Assembly (NCBI GenBank): GCA_026874595.1 | Contig: CM049318.1 | Span: forward strand, 36,043,956 to 36,107,955 | DNA: 64,000 bases | Direction of reading: 5' to 3' | DNA from: Sipunculus nudus | Lineage: Eukaryota; Annelida; Sipuncula; Golfingiida; Sipunculidae | Shown: positions 12,447-25,632 of the stretch, piece after piece | Layout of the letters: the number at the start of each line of letters is the position of its first letter | How positions within the stretch are numbered: the first letter of the stretch is position 1 | Notes under the pieces: model-generated | What the model was told of the DNA's origin: nothing | What the model saw: the letters and a program-made list of their open reading frames with translations, nothing else | Database searches by the model: none | Translations under genes and position numbers: made by a program

Positions 12447-13510
12447 AAATGAAAGGAGTGTCTTACCTTGTTAAGGTTTTAATAACTCCTGGACACAATA
12501 ACTGGTAACTCACAAATGTTATATGTATTTTATGTACAGATTCACATACGTAGGTATATTTGTTATTTGTTAACTGTTATAGGGATAACTGCACCGTACT
12601 AGTTTTTGGAGATATTGTTTATGCTTATTTCTTACCACCATATTGTAATTAAACATATGTTTTAATTAAAGTATATAAATGGTGTCGATGATGAAAACAA
12701 GCAGAGGTTGAAAAATATGTAAATTATTGACTGAGACATAATTTAAGAATAAAAAAAATATTAATGTATGAGAAGAGCATTGATAACTAGACCCTATCAA
12801 TGTAGGCATTGCAGGGCCTACAGTTAAATCTCGATGGTAGGACCAAACCTAGCTGAGAATGAGTCATATTTTTAAGGTGTGATTTCCATCTTGAAACCAG
12901 TTCAACAATCAAATCGGATTGCATCCATTTTATTCCTATACAGTAGGGCAGGGTACATACTGGTGTGGTGTGTAGGGATGGGTGGACGGCTATAACATCA
13001 CGTTACGGCGTGGGAGCAAACGCGTGTGAATTTCGTCTTGTCTAACACATGTGATATATAATTAGACTCCTACATGCCAGATACCCTACTTAGGTATTAT
13101 AAATATACTACATATACTAATTCAGGTAACATGAAGGTTTATTTAACTATCTTTAACTATGTACCTCAATACCTGTAAAGGATTGTCAAAAGTAAAATTT
13201 AGACGTCTTTTATTTATTATATATAGGATTGTAGGTATACGTTTATATCCGATGGCAAGTAAAAAACATTAACTGCGTGTTTCCTTATTATTTTAACAGT
13301 GATAAACTATTATCCATCAATCTCAATGATTCATGAAATGCCCCATATCGGTTCCGGATGAATTCATCCAATGAGTTAAACTTTAGAGCCTTATTTATAT
13401 ATCTGATTACTGAATGGGTTTAAAACCACCAGTTTTGCAGACGCATCACTTAAATATGTTCATCGTTAACAGGTATTTCTCTGTGACTGCAACTATCTTG
13501 GATATATGAT
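12447..13510. other. LINE 3' flank and unassigned DNA
   Basis: The first few hundred bases are probably the 3' untranslated tail of the LINE fragment, though no poly(A) or short-repeat tail is obvious. The remainder shows nothing assignable. Confidence 0.4.
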
Positions 13511-13566
13511 TCCCCTACAAAAAATGCTATGTGAGCACCCATATCCTTATACTTTTTTGTAGGGGA
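13511..13566. repeat. Perfect 14-bp inverted repeat (hairpin)
   Basis: The arms TCCCCTACAAAAAA (13511-13524) and TTTTTTGTAGGGGA (13553-13566) are exact reverse complements separated by 28 bp. No gene or terminator function is implied in a eukaryote. It may be a tiny foldback element. Confidence 0.8.
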
Positions 13567-14422
13567 TAGTCAGCAGGAAAATGAAAAATAAACTAAACCA
13601 GTTGTATGCCATGACAAGTTATAAAGAAATTGGACACGGGTAGATCACATTTCACTTTGGTTGTGAATAAAACCATTTTGCTTAGGTGGAGGACTGCGCT
13701 CCCTGAGTTCCAATTTAGTTTTTCATGGATGAAACAAGAGCTTCAGCATTGGTTAGGTATAGCGTTCTATATATTACCTGACTGATGTCGCGTTGCTAAC
13801 GCCGTCTGTTACAAGGATACAGACCATAAGTTACCCCATAGGTCAGCCATTCAAGGCCTTCGGCCCACAGCTTCACAAGTTACCCAAATGTAGCATATAT
13901 TTATAAGTACACCTGCACCGGAAGTGTGTCGGCTGTGATTTATGATGTAATCTCCTAATCCTGCCAAAGTCCGAGATAAGATATATGATTACTTCAGCAC
14001 AGACAAGTGAATATTGGTATTTTTCATACTTCAATGACATTAAGTCAACGTCTCGATAAAGAGGAGAAATAGCATCAACTACTAGGTGCAAAACAAGTGG
14101 CAATTAGAACAGCCCGGTACCGGTGGGGGGGGGGGGGGGGGGCATCGAAGTTGTTATTGCCACCATTAATAGCGACTATCATGTTTTCAATCCTAATTGT
14201 GTGTCTGTGCAAGGGTTTATGCGAAGGTGTCTTTACCCAGCATTTAAAATATTATTCTGTGACTCCCACATTCAGAAAGAATGCTGCACAAAGATAAATT
14301 TTACTCGGTGAAATGTTTCAGAAAATTTAAGTGATACAGTCTAATATATTATATAAAGTGGAAGCTTGAATGTGACCCGTTAAAGAGAAATTCTCATTCT
14401 AATAGGTGATATATATTTTATT

Positions 14423-14485
<63 letters not shown>

Positions 14486-15180
14486 ACTCTTTGAATTGCA
14501 AGGGTTATTATGCCCCTTTCAAAAATCCAAATATATACCACCCATACCCCTACCATCAAACCCCAAACCACCCACCCTAACGCTGTACTGACGACTCTGC
14601 GCTTCTGTCATGATCTAGCATACTTACTTAAGAGCAAAGACATATGGAATAGCATTCATCCATCATGTTCTCGCCAAACCTTCCATCTCTGGAAACGGTT
14701 TGATGTAATCAACTTCCGGCGTGGAGGACAAGTGATTGAATAGCCGGAATGTGGTCTCCCGCCACTGTGACGTCAAGGGTTATTCTAGGAATTATCGTGG
14801 GAGATATATTTCCCGTAAAACGCCTAGTGGTCCGGTGATTTCAGATTACCTAAACTGACGTCTTGGGTGATAATGCCCGGTGTTACAGCAGTTAGCTACG
14901 GCAGCTGTTTGTCACTTGGTATACGCTGGTTAGGGCTTGGCTTTTACGAATGTCAATAAACGAAAATTCACTAACACGGATTGTTTATTTTCAGTCCAAT
15001 AAAGAAATTAAAATGAGAGCAAAAGTAATCATGGCCATACCCTATATATGGCGCTGGATAAACAGTTTTGTATGTAATGATCTAAAAATAATGATACAAA
15101 AGGCATAATCTCTCCTTAAATCATTAAATCAAAATTTTCATTATTGTGCCTCAGTGGCATTTAATTGACCATGGAGCAGT
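13567..15180. other. Intergenic DNA with poly(G) and TA runs
   Basis: A poly(G) run at about 14125-14142 and a TA run at 14429-14484 are the only structured pieces. Open frames crossing them (poly-Gly or Tyr-Ile repeats) are artefacts. Confidence 0.45.
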
Positions 15181-15184
15181 TGTG

Positions 15185-15795
15185 GAGGACTCGAGTCGAT
15201 ACTTTAACTCTTGTCCGGACTTGAGTCCACTTGTTTAAGGACTCGGACTTGGACTCGACAAGTGAGGCCGATTCCATTTAGAGTCCAGCAGAAAGAAAGC
15301 GCTGTGGCATACCATATGAAATTATATTATATTCTTATGGGGTGACATAAAAGCGGACCGAACTGTCTCGCTAGTTAAGCTTGCTTTGCTACCGAAAGCG
15401 GTCGGTACGCCGGACTTGTGCGCCACCAACAAGGGTTCGAAACCGGGATCGGCCCAATGTTTTCCTCTGAGCAATTTGTCTTCGTAACAATATACGTGCC
15501 CAAACTACCAACCGAATATTACAAAAATCTGTATATTTATCAAGCTTTAGGTCTCTATCGAGAGATAAATATGATTAAAAATTAGGGTGAAAGACATGTG
15601 TAAACCGTCATAAAAATACTTTATTGTAATTACAAGTTTCTGTTTAACAAGATATTATTTATTGGACTAGGACTTGGACATGGGTTTGGACTTGGACCAA
15701 GGTTTCGGATGACTCGGACTCGAAGGAGATGGACTTGGACTCGAACCTCAAGGACTCGGACTTGGACACGGACTTGTTGGGCCTGGACACATAAG
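15185..15795. repeat. GGACTY-rich dispersed element, copy 1, interrupted
   Basis: The left arm (15185-15290) and right arm (15660-15790) are degenerate arrays of GGACTC/GGACTT hexamers. A related element at 36415-36830 has the same order of left arm, AT-rich middle with a shared GAAA.C.CTGT segment, and right arm. This copy is longer because of the probable SINE between its arms. Open frames across the arms are repeat-derived. Confidence 0.6.
15340..15480 (+). mobile_element. Probable tRNA-derived SINE head
   Basis: GGTTCGAAACC at 15434-15444 matches the RNA polymerase III B-box consensus (GGTTCGANNCC) exactly. TAGTTAAGCTTG at 15372-15383 is a near match to an A box. The segment has no counterpart in the related GGACTY element at 36.4 kb, which fits a later insertion. 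The boundaries are approximate. It does not fold obviously into a complete tRNA, so a functional tRNA gene is unlikely. Confidence 0.45.
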
Positions 15796-16866
15796 AACCT
15801 GGAGTGGACTACATCACAGACGGGAAGTTTCATTTTAATCGTCTTATTCATTGGGATCATATCACTCTCGCCTCTATTACATTAACAGGAGTCACGCCGG
15901 AGGTACATGTGTTTTGATTTATTTTCACCCAGAAATGAGACATGTAGTGTTTTGGTTTATCGAAAGTACACAATGTTTTTCAACAATCAGTGAGCTACAA
16001 GCCTGATAAGAAGGCACGACAGATTGATGCAAAATACGGTATCCTAAAATCAGAACACCTTATTCCTGTCCTAAGTCCTTAAACTGAAACAAAGATACAG
16101 GACATTGAGGTAAATTGCAAAAATCTGAATTATGGACTGGAAAAAATAAATAATGACTGGTACAAAATTTTGTAAAATAAAATCCTATAACATTAAGAAA
16201 CCGTAAAAGAGAACAAGTGATGTTGATAAAATAATCACCACACCTTTAATCAAATCGAAGACGGGGACATTGGAAGAACCTGAATTCAGGGCTACAGCTT
16301 GCGTAAACGTATAATACCATTAGCTGAAGCATAAACGTTGACGTAAAAAAACTGAATCCTGCAGTCAAAAGGTAGACGAAAAGATAATATTACCTGAATA
16401 AAGTACACGAGACATTGTAAAATACGAAAAACACTCGAGAACGTGGCTTCATATAATAATTGCTAAATTAAGGTCTCTAGGTCAGATTGGATTTCCTTAG
16501 AACTCAAGACATTGCTTTAGGACGATAAGTTAAGGTCTTCTACGTATAATTCCGCATTGTTAAATTAGGACACGAAACATTGAGATGAAATCACCTAACC
16601 CGAACGGTATGCACTAAACTGACCGGAAATGGTACACATTTCTTTATCATAAAAGATAAATTTAGTCACATGCTCTAGGTAACTTTAAAATGCAACTTAC
16701 GCCGTATGTGCTATTTTATGACATTTGAATCAACACGGAATGATAATAAAATATAAAATGCCTATCATCATAAAACTGTTATGAATCAAAGACAATATGT
16801 ATGATGGTGTGCCAAATCATAACACGATCACGTTCATGATGTTATATTTTATTTTTTTCTGCTGCT
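15796..16866. other. Intergenic DNA without recognised features
   Basis: AT-rich sequence with no domain-bearing frame, tandem repeat or hairpin that I could support. Confidence 0.45.
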
Positions 16867-17015
16867 GTGGAATTAAAGGCATTTTTAATTTCATTCACTG
16901 CAGTAAACTACATTTTACGTGACCAAGTGATTCACATATTATCACCTGATTTCTGCATATGTTATTCTATTTTTTACCCTTGCGTGTGTGACACTTCTCT
17001 TAAATTAAGTCTTCA

Positions 17016-17678
17016 ATGCAGACACGTCTCTTATCGTATGTTATATTTCCCATACCCCAGACATATAGCCCTAAAGTCCAGACTGAATGTACCGCGCCCC
17101 CGCTTATGGTTTTATGGTTTATGCACATATTTCTTATCTCGTGGCATATTTTTCTCTATAAAAAATCAAGACACCGTCAGATGGCGTGTATCCCAGCTCT
17201 CTTTGATTCCATTTCTTGTGACGTCAGCGGCATGTGGAGTCTTATCATAGGCCTCTCCACTTGTATCCTTACTGGCGTGCAAGAGCAGCTTGCCAGACCA
17301 AGTATTGCCCAGTCGCGGCTTTGTAACATAAACACGTTACAGCTAGTACTCTACAGCTTGTCTGCTCTGAGGATTCTCAAACATAGATTGCTTAATGGTC
17401 GATTGATGAACACTTGCAGTGATTTCTACTTCGTGTTAAAAGGAAGCGTATTTGTTTCGTGGCTAGTCAAACGACTACAGGGGGCACCACATGTATCAGA
17501 AGGTACAGTGAGACTTTTTCGATATGCTTGTTTGCTAAAAAAAGCAAGGAATCGTGAGCCATTGTTCCTTAAATTATTGGTTCTTATTCTAAGATTATTA
17601 CGGCCTTTTCATGATATAAGTCTTCATCTGTCGGCAACAATAGAAAAGTCCCACGGATTCGTTAATTTCAGTGAGTGA
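17016..17678 (+). other. Unrecognised 220-codon open frame
   Basis: The longest low-repeat open frame outside the three genes: ATG at 17016, 220 residues. It is leucine- and serine-rich with basic patches and has no recognisable domain, no clear signal peptide and no cysteine pattern. A second frame (16867-17250) overlaps it. It could be a chance frame, part of an unknown repeat or a lineage-specific gene. Nothing in the flanks (promoter, poly(A) signal, splice sites) supports expression, so it is not called as a CDS. Confidence 0.15.
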
Positions 17679-17884
17679 ACCTTTGTCAGGGCCCCCTGTT
17701 GCCTCATTCCGATTAGAAAAATCATTACTTTTTATAAAATATAATTTTCATTCAAAGGGGTAACACTGAAAATAGATTGAACTTTTTTTATTTATAAGAA
17801 CATATGATGCGTGATTTAAAGAACACGTTTGTTGATCTGGTATGAAAGAAGGCAAAATGTTTTGTCTCGACCAGTATTTTTATA

Positions 17885-18350
17885 CTCCTGCCATATGACG
17901 GGATTATTCTGGTATACCCACAGTCCGTCCGTCTCTCAGTCCGTCCCTCCGTTACGTTAAGTGTCGCCGCGATAACTTACCGGGGCTTTGATGGATTTTA
18001 ACCATTCTCACAATCACTACTTACCAAAAGATTATCTCGCCCGAGCTGGATCATATGCAAAAACACGCATATTTAATAAGGTCACAGGTCACTGGCTACT
18101 TTTGGCTGTCGCCCCGATACCTTACGAAAAATATAAAGGATTTTTACTATAACTCATCAGAAATGTTAATCCATACAATATCTCGCTCAAGTTCGATTTC
18201 CAGCAAAATCCACGCATATTTACTGAAGTCAGAGGTCACTGCACTTTGGAGAACTCATGAAACTGATTATACCTATTTACCAGTAGCGTTTCTCACCTCA
18301 ATTTAATTCCTCAGCAGATTCCACGCATATTTAATGATGTCACAAAACAT
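17885..18350 (+). repeat. Dispersed, internally repeated family R3, copy 1
   Basis: Begins with CATATGACGGG and a GTCCGTC-rich run, followed by GTGTCGCCGCGATAACTTAC. A motif series (ATCTCGC, CACGCATATTTA, GTCACAGGTCACTG) then repeats two to three times. The same series occurs reverse-complemented at about 45490-45935, inside the first intron of the MAM/TSP1 gene. It looks like a mollusc-type dispersed repeat with tandem internal units. Confidence 0.65.
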
Positions 18351-19249
18351 AAGACGGGCGAATTATGCACGTTTGCGGTGCTCATATTAACTAAAGAATT
18401 GCCCTCAGTCTGCATATATTGTTTCCGTTGAACAACTTATGCGTTTGCGTTTAACTTTTGTATATTGCATTAATACTTATAGAGACTAGTGTATGATTAC
18501 TAAAACAATTATGTATTTAAAAAATAAAGCGACAATTAAAAAAAGAATGGTTATTAAAAGCATGCTTTCATATATGAATGAATTTCGCTAAATTAACTCT
18601 AAGAGTGAACATGTTAAAAGATGATAAAAGTATTATCAAATCACTGCAAGTTTTGTTTTCGAGCAACTGTTATAAAAGAAAATGTTTAGTTTTAATATCT
18701 TTGAAGTTTGGGCGTCAGGTGGTCCCGCTTTTTGCCTCCAGACAGTTGTGGCTGCATTCGACGTCAGTTAGAGAAAGAGAGCTCAGTCATGTAACCTTGT
18801 CAAGTGGACAGAAGGACCACAGTTTTGACACGAAACATGACTTATGGAAGTCAGGTTTTATATGCATAAGAACCATGAATAATCATATCCTACTGATATC
18901 ATATCATAGCCGTTAAGACGAACCTTTGATGTTCAATAGAGATTACACCTTAATGACTTCAAGTCTCCGAACTAAGGACCTTTCCTTTCTTAAGTTCAAC
19001 CACTTAATTAACGACCATAGGGTTCTTCCTACACTTGCGGTTGAGATTATACAAACAATGGAGATGCCTCTTGCATAATCTGGCTTTGTAGCACCGGTTG
19101 AATTCCTGCACCACCATCATGAATTATGTCTCCCCCTCCAGAGGAGACGTGTTGCTCTCAGTGTCATCGTCTGTCGTTGTCTGTAGTCGTTTGTCGTTGT
19201 CTGTCGCTGTCTGTAGGATATTTTGTGAACGCAATAACATAACATTTGG

Positions 19250-19640
19250 TCTCGGACGAATTCGACAATTGGTGACCTTGTCCTCGATATTCAAAGTTAG
19301 ATAAGCAGAAATGTTATTTTTGTTGACCCCGTAACCTTTGTAGAATCTCTCATTTTGTCCTCAAATTTGATACCAAACTTGTTTTATCAGACAATCCTTG
19401 GCCAGGACCTTCAGATTTAATCCGCCGAAATGCAAAATTATTGTGAACCCCATAACTTATGCAATTTTGATAGTTCCCGTCAAATTTGAAACATATTTTT
19501 TTTCAGAGTTTGAATACTGATGACCTTGAACTTCATCTTCAAGGTCAAATCTGTGAAATTATTATGACCCATATAACTTTTTAAGTACGATATAAATTTT
19601 CTAAAATTTACACGCAATTTCTTTTACCTTGATCTGCGGG
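19250..19640. repeat. Degenerate ~120-bp tandem repeat
   Basis: TTGTTGACCCCGTAACCTTTG at about 19319 is followed by diverged copies of the same block near 19440 and 19560 (TTGTGAACCCCATAACTTATG and TTATGACCCATATAACTTTT), each with CAAATTTGA and a GACCTT segment between. Three or so old copies are visible. Confidence 0.6.
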
Positions 19641-19994
19641 TATATGTGATTTCCGAAATGGCTGAACTTGAGAAAGTGTAATATCTTTTTCCCTTTAAAT
19701 CTAGGGATATCTCATGGGAGAGAGACATATATCTGTTTATTCGACTTCATAAAGAAAGCCTTTCTAACTCCTCATTACCTTCACATAATATATATTCACA
19801 GCCATGACCATGACACATTATATTACATAAACTAGAAGGATCCCTGAATATGAAAGCTAGTGATATGTTATTATGCATTTTAGATTTCGGGTTGTTTTAA
19901 ATTATCAAAGTCTGATAACCAACTGTTATTATGCTCAAAAGTGATCACAATAATGGATAAACTGTCTAACTACACCATGACAGTAACATGTAAA

Positions 19995-20920
19995 TCAGGG
20001 ACCACACCCGACTGAGACACCGAGACCATTGGGTCTGAGATCGACACCGAGCCGAGACCAAGACCAAGACCGACACCATACGTTCTAAGGCAAAGACCTA
20101 GAACATTATGTCTACCACCAAGTCCGAGAGCATAAGGTCAACGACAAAGACCGAGACCATAATGTCTGAGACCATGACCGAGACCTTTATGTCTGAGACC
20201 AAGACCGAGTCCATTATGTCTGAGACCAAGACCATTATGTCTGAAACCAAGACCATTATGTCTGAGACCAAGACCGAGACCATTTTGTCTGAGACCAAGA
20301 CCGAGACCTTTATGTCTGAGACCAAGAACGAGACCATTATATCTGAGACCAAGACCGAGCCCATTTGGTGTTAGACCAAGACCGAGACCTGTATGTCTGA
20401 GACCAAGACCGAGTCCATTATGTCCGAGACCAAGACCAGACCATTTTGTCTGAGATCATGACCGAGACCTTATGCCTTAGACCAAGACCGAGTCCATTAT
20501 GTCTGAGACCAAGACCATTATGTCTGAGACCAAGACCGAAACCATTTTGTCTGAGACCAAGAATGAGACCATTATATCTGAGACCAAGACCATTATATCT
20601 GAGACCAAGACCGAGACCATTTTGTCTGAGACCAAGACCGAGACCATTATATCTGAGACCAAGACCAAGACCATTATGTCTGAGACCAAGACCAAGACCA
20701 TTTTGTCTGAGACCAAGACCAAGACCATTATGTCTGAGACCAAGACCGAGACCATTATGTCTGAGACCAAGACCAAGACCATTATGTCTGAGACCAAGAC
20801 CAAGACCATTATATCTGAGACCAAGACCAAGACCATTATGTCTGAGACTAAGACCAAGACCATTATGTCTGAGACCAATCCGACACTCTTATGTCTGAGA
20901 GCAAGGCCGAGACTTTAAGG
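19995..20920. repeat. Minisatellite of 27- and 21-bp units (GAGACC/AAGACC)
   Basis: About 800 bp of head-to-tail units. The main unit is ATGTCTGAGACC-AAGACC-GAGACC-ATT (27 bp). A 21-bp version lacks one hexamer. Both lengths are multiples of three, so two plus frames and one minus frame remain open (SETKTETI-like and SVLVSDIM-like repeats). Copies at the 5' side (19995-20100) are more degenerate. No signal peptide, splice junction or terminal domain attaches to it, so a protein product is not supported. It ends about 0.9 kb upstream of the receptor gene's first recognised exon. Confidence 0.9.
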
Positions 20921-21822
20921 TACCGTACGAAATCAACAATCCTAGAACATATGCTTACTAAACTGTCATCGACTCGCTTAAACAAGTTTAAAATGCCCCA
21001 ACATATCATGTTATTTTGCTAACTGAACATAAAACCAAGACTCAGGCCAGGATGTTAGAAAACCAAGACCAAGAAATAACGAAATTTGCATGGACAGACC
21101 GGGACAGGTCTACATCACGGGTCTATATTTCTCATTTAGTTCCGTATTCCAGTCCATTATGGGCGTGCCAAATCAATTTTTAAAAGAGGTACTCTTTTCT
21201 TAAGAATTACTATTATGTCTCTAATTACTGTTTTTTTTTTGTTTCTCTTTTTCTAACAACACTCTAGAGTCACCTCTTTTAATCTCTAAAAGAGTTCCGA
21301 GCCTTAATATCCCTGTAACTTTATACAGTGCAGTAGGAACAAGAATGGAGCCTTTTAAAGATTTTATGTTTGAAAGTGTTCAGCATGTTTACAACGTCCC
21401 TATCGTGTTGCAAAGGCATGTGGGTCACGAATATTTCTGCCATTTAGAGCTATATATGTGCAGGGTAGAATATGAAGAAAACTTTAATTAGTCTGTGATA
21501 AAAAAAAACGGGGACAGTTGATTGGAGATATGACGCTAGTTTCATTATTTTTTTTGCGTTATTTTATAAAAGCAGGTTGCTCTTTTTCCCTTAATCATCA
21601 CTCTATCTTCGGTCTTTACCTTTGGCCTGCCTGTTTGAGTCGTTCCCATTGTATATATATTTTTTTCAGTAATTTATCTTAAGCGGGCTGTTTGAATTGT
21701 ACTCATTTACCTGTTGGGGTACTGTTTGAGTCGTACACATTATTCTTTTTCTGCCATAAACCTTTAGGGTCATGTTTCAATCCTATGCATTATTTCTTTT
21801 ATTTTAATTAATTTATTTTCAG
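20921..21822 (+). other. Region upstream of the receptor gene
   Basis: T-rich, with no TATA box or CpG cluster that I can defend. Its last bases (TTTATTTTCAG, ending 21822) form a good 3' splice site, so at least the distal part is probably an intron in the 5' untranslated region. The true promoter is likely to be further upstream. Confidence 0.4.
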
Positions 21823-21861
21823 ACTGAAGTGCGTTTGGACTCCGCCAAGTCGCGGACAGCC
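21823..21861 (+). other. 5' untranslated part of the receptor's first coding exon
   Basis: Lies between the 3' splice site ending at 21822 and the ATG at 21862. The ATG has a purine at -3 (context CAGCCATGA), and the following 20 codons run in frame to a GT donor at 21922. Confidence 0.5.
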
Positions 21862-22771
21862 ATGAGCTCTGTTGGAAGTATTCGATGGAATTACTGGTTG
21901 ACCGGTCTGTTGATCTTTCAGGTAATTGACGAGTGGTCATTAATACTCTGATAGGTTCCAGTACAAATCCTGAGCAGAAGACGTCTGTTGGAGAATTAAT
22001 CTATATATAGCACTCTTCTTTTTAGTGATCATGTCTATATAAGTACATCATATAAATCAGTGTTTCTACAAAATTACACTCTGGCGTCATTAAATGTCTG
22101 AAAAAATTTCTTTTCTCGGTCAACTGAAAAAACGCAATAAACCCTAGTTTTTAATTCCTTTTCATTCAGAAACCTAACCACAAGGATATTAAACATAAAA
22201 CGGGATGTTTTGTTAAAAATCATGTAAAAAATAACAGTTTTTTTGCAGGCTAAAATTAAATCGTTTGCTATATGGACCATAAGTTTTATTTGTTTTTGTT
22301 GACATTGATAGTCTAGATTATCAGTATTTAGCAGAAAATTCATTTGGCATTTTCAGTTGTTATTAAAACATGAATGCATTCAAATATCGCAGTACATGTT
22401 TCATTCTATCCAGATCCCAATAGTAATGACGTCAAACACAACATGCCGAGACAGCTGGTATCCCGAGATGCAACTCGAGGAGTTCCGGCACTGGACTTGT
22501 GGGAAATGCCTACTCCAAGTGTTCTTCATGCAACTTCCTCTAAATGTGACGTTCAAGCCGCCGTTTATCTTATACCATCTGTACAATCATAATATATCAT
22601 ATATCCCTGATCCTAGGAAGTCTAATTTATGTCGAGATTTGCTACGTCCAGAAGCGTGTGAGATATGGACGAAATGTTGTGACAGCGCCGTGAGTTGCTG
22701 TTTGTCAACTAAGAAGAAACGCTTGGATACTGGTAAATAATCAAACATTTTTACTAATATTTTAAATGGTG

Positions 22772-22829
<58 letters not shown>

Positions 22830-22967
22830 GTCTGAACACACGATCATACACACACACACACACACACATATATATACATATGTTCACTCAAAGCTTGTGT
22901 TAATAGACAAGTGATCTTATCAGACAGGTGGTCTTTCAGACAGGTTCTACTGTATATACTGTATATA

Positions 22968-23017
<50 letters not shown>

Positions 23018-25345
23018 AACCTATATTTCTTAATATACATGTATTATGTATGTAGGTCAATTTTTATAGATTCTTTGTTTTGTGTGTTTTACTAATCCTT
23101 TGCAGAACTGAGTTGAAACCAACATTTAGGAAATATACCGGTAATCTGTCCCTATAGTATTCGACATCACGGTTAAATTAAGTTTTTATTAACATATTAT
23201 ACATGACTTTCATTTAATTTTCATATTATCAGCATTTTATTTCAGCCACAATATTTCTATCCTATATCCTTGATGTGAGACTTAATGTTACACAAATTAC
23301 ATTAAATCAGAACGTTTTACAAAAATTTACAATGTTTTGAATAAAAAATGTGAATGAATTGAGGGTTTACGTATAGCGTCTTTACGACCAACTCTCTCCA
23401 CCAATCAGGTGCATCGTGCCCGGCCACGTGGGATGGTGTAGCCTGTTGGCCTGAGACGCCCGCAGGAGTGACTCGACATGGAGTCTGTCCAGAATACTAC
23501 GTGGACAACCAAGTCAGCTGGACTCATCGTAAGTAGAAATAATATACAATCAAGTCAAATATACAATGTAGTCATAATTCATTCATCGAATGTCATCGCT
23601 TTCTCTTGCCTCTTCATTTAATCATGCCGAACAGGCACCGTTCAGCCAGAGATCGCTTCTACTCAAAGGAACCTCTTCCAGGTGGGCAGTGTGAGATCCG
23701 GAATGCCGGGACTACTTGTTTCATTTGTCAAACTTTTAAATCAAAATTTGTTACATATGCAGGAAGTATCTTCTGTTTACATATCACTCGTGCGTGCTTT
23801 AAAATATTACTTATTCCGTGAAACCCTTACCACAAAACCCATCGTATTTATGTTATTTGCTACGAAACAATTCTTGTCCAGTACATATACACTTCGGCTA
23901 GTTTTCTAACATTTAGGCCATATTATAAATCCCATTTAAAATGAATTTATTGCGGCTGGTTTCATATTCGCGAGGCCAATTTTCACTGTTTTAATATTTT
24001 TCGCGAGATTTCCATTTTCGCGAGCTTACCATGCACAGTGACTTACACGTCGTATATCTGTTATCATATTATTTGACGATGACCCAAGAGAACAAGTGAA
24101 AATTCTTGTCCCCTACCGGCAGATTATATGAAAGACCAGAAACTCAAAACTAAAAAAAATATATAAAATATATATATCCTTGATATACAGGTAACATAAA
24201 ATATATACCATTGTTTATAATATAATCCTTTTTCTTTAGACTTTTAAACCTACAGATGTGAACACCCTGATCACATAAATAAAATGCCAACGAGTTAGAT
24301 TATAAATAACTGTTTACTTGTATAGAAAATAACTGTTTACTTGTATAGAAGAGCTGTCTAATCCACAAAGGTTTAATTTTTTTCGCGCTAATTTCCCTTT
24401 TGCGAATTTCGCGAATTGGAATCCCTCGCAAACACAAACACAACCACATGATGCTGTTACAGGGGGACAGACTTATTATTCGTTAGGTTAACATTCCGCG
24501 ACTTTTTCTTTTTCAAGGTTTTGCGTTTGTACCGTTTCCGCGATCTCACAATACAAAAGCCCTTCACACAGTTCATCACCATTATTATGGGAATAAATTA
24601 TATCAAATATTATGTGCCCAATATCTGCTCAACAAACAATCTTGTTCGTTAATAGCAGACCATTGAGAAGATCTGATATCATTTAAAATGTCAATCTGTG
24701 ACCATCCACGACTTATTTTTTATTCATAATGTTAAGATTTTACTTTTCAACTTTGCCTTCGCTTCTTATTCATGAACTTTTTATTTTCGCGATCCAAAAA
24801 AGACAACCGCAGAACCTCCTCTGTCGTACGATGCCCTTTCCTAGTTGTCCCATTAATCTCTTTAATCTACAAGATGATGTCAACAGCATTTTAGTAATCA
24901 TTATACAAGCAGCACGCACCTGTACTCAAGTAGATGAGCATGTAGACGAGGTCTTAAGTATAGTTTTTATTAGTCTATCTAAATAAATCACCGGCTTAAC
25001 ACGCAGAATCTCCTCTTAAGATCAAATTAAGAGTTGCAATGAAAAAGAAACCCCTTATACTTGAAAGATAATGTATATTTGGATAGAGCGTATAACTCTT
25101 AATGTTATGGAATTAGTAGTTGGTATATCCGCTATCTGATGGATTTCTGCTTTGATAAGATGGGTTACATAGATAAGATAGGCCTTATGGCGTCATAAAG
25201 CTGAATCAGCTGTTTGGTATAAAGCTGGTATATGTGATATATGTTCGTGATATAAAAAGATTCAGGTTTAGTGTCTGGAACGAAGTATGTCGGTCTCTCT
25301 GTCTGCGTCTCATCCTTCCTGTCTCCCTTTTTTCTTTCCCTCCCG

Positions 25346-25384
<39 letters not shown>

Positions 25385-25454
25385 AACAAGTAAGCCCTTT
25401 CTCATTCCAAAACTAAACTGTTAATCTTTGCGTCTCTGTCTCTCTGTCTCTCTG

Positions 25455-25511
<57 letters not shown>

Positions 25512-25564
25512 TAACCAATGCTGTCTCTTATCCTCAAACTAACCTGTTTATTTTTGCCCTGTGT

Positions 25565-25632
<68 letters not shown>

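Noticed and set aside
13511-13566. Rho-independent-terminator-like hairpin with a T run
   Set aside because: The window is eukaryotic and no transcript ends here; it is listed as an inverted repeat only.
15434-15444. Possible functional tRNA gene (exact B box)
   Set aside because: The A box is only approximate, the spacing to the B box is long, and no acceptor stem could be drawn; a SINE head fits better.
20098-20918. Overlapping 88-150-codon frames encoding SETKTETI-like and VSDIM-like repeats
   Set aside because: They exist only because the minisatellite unit lengths are multiples of three; no start context, signal peptide or splice partner was found.
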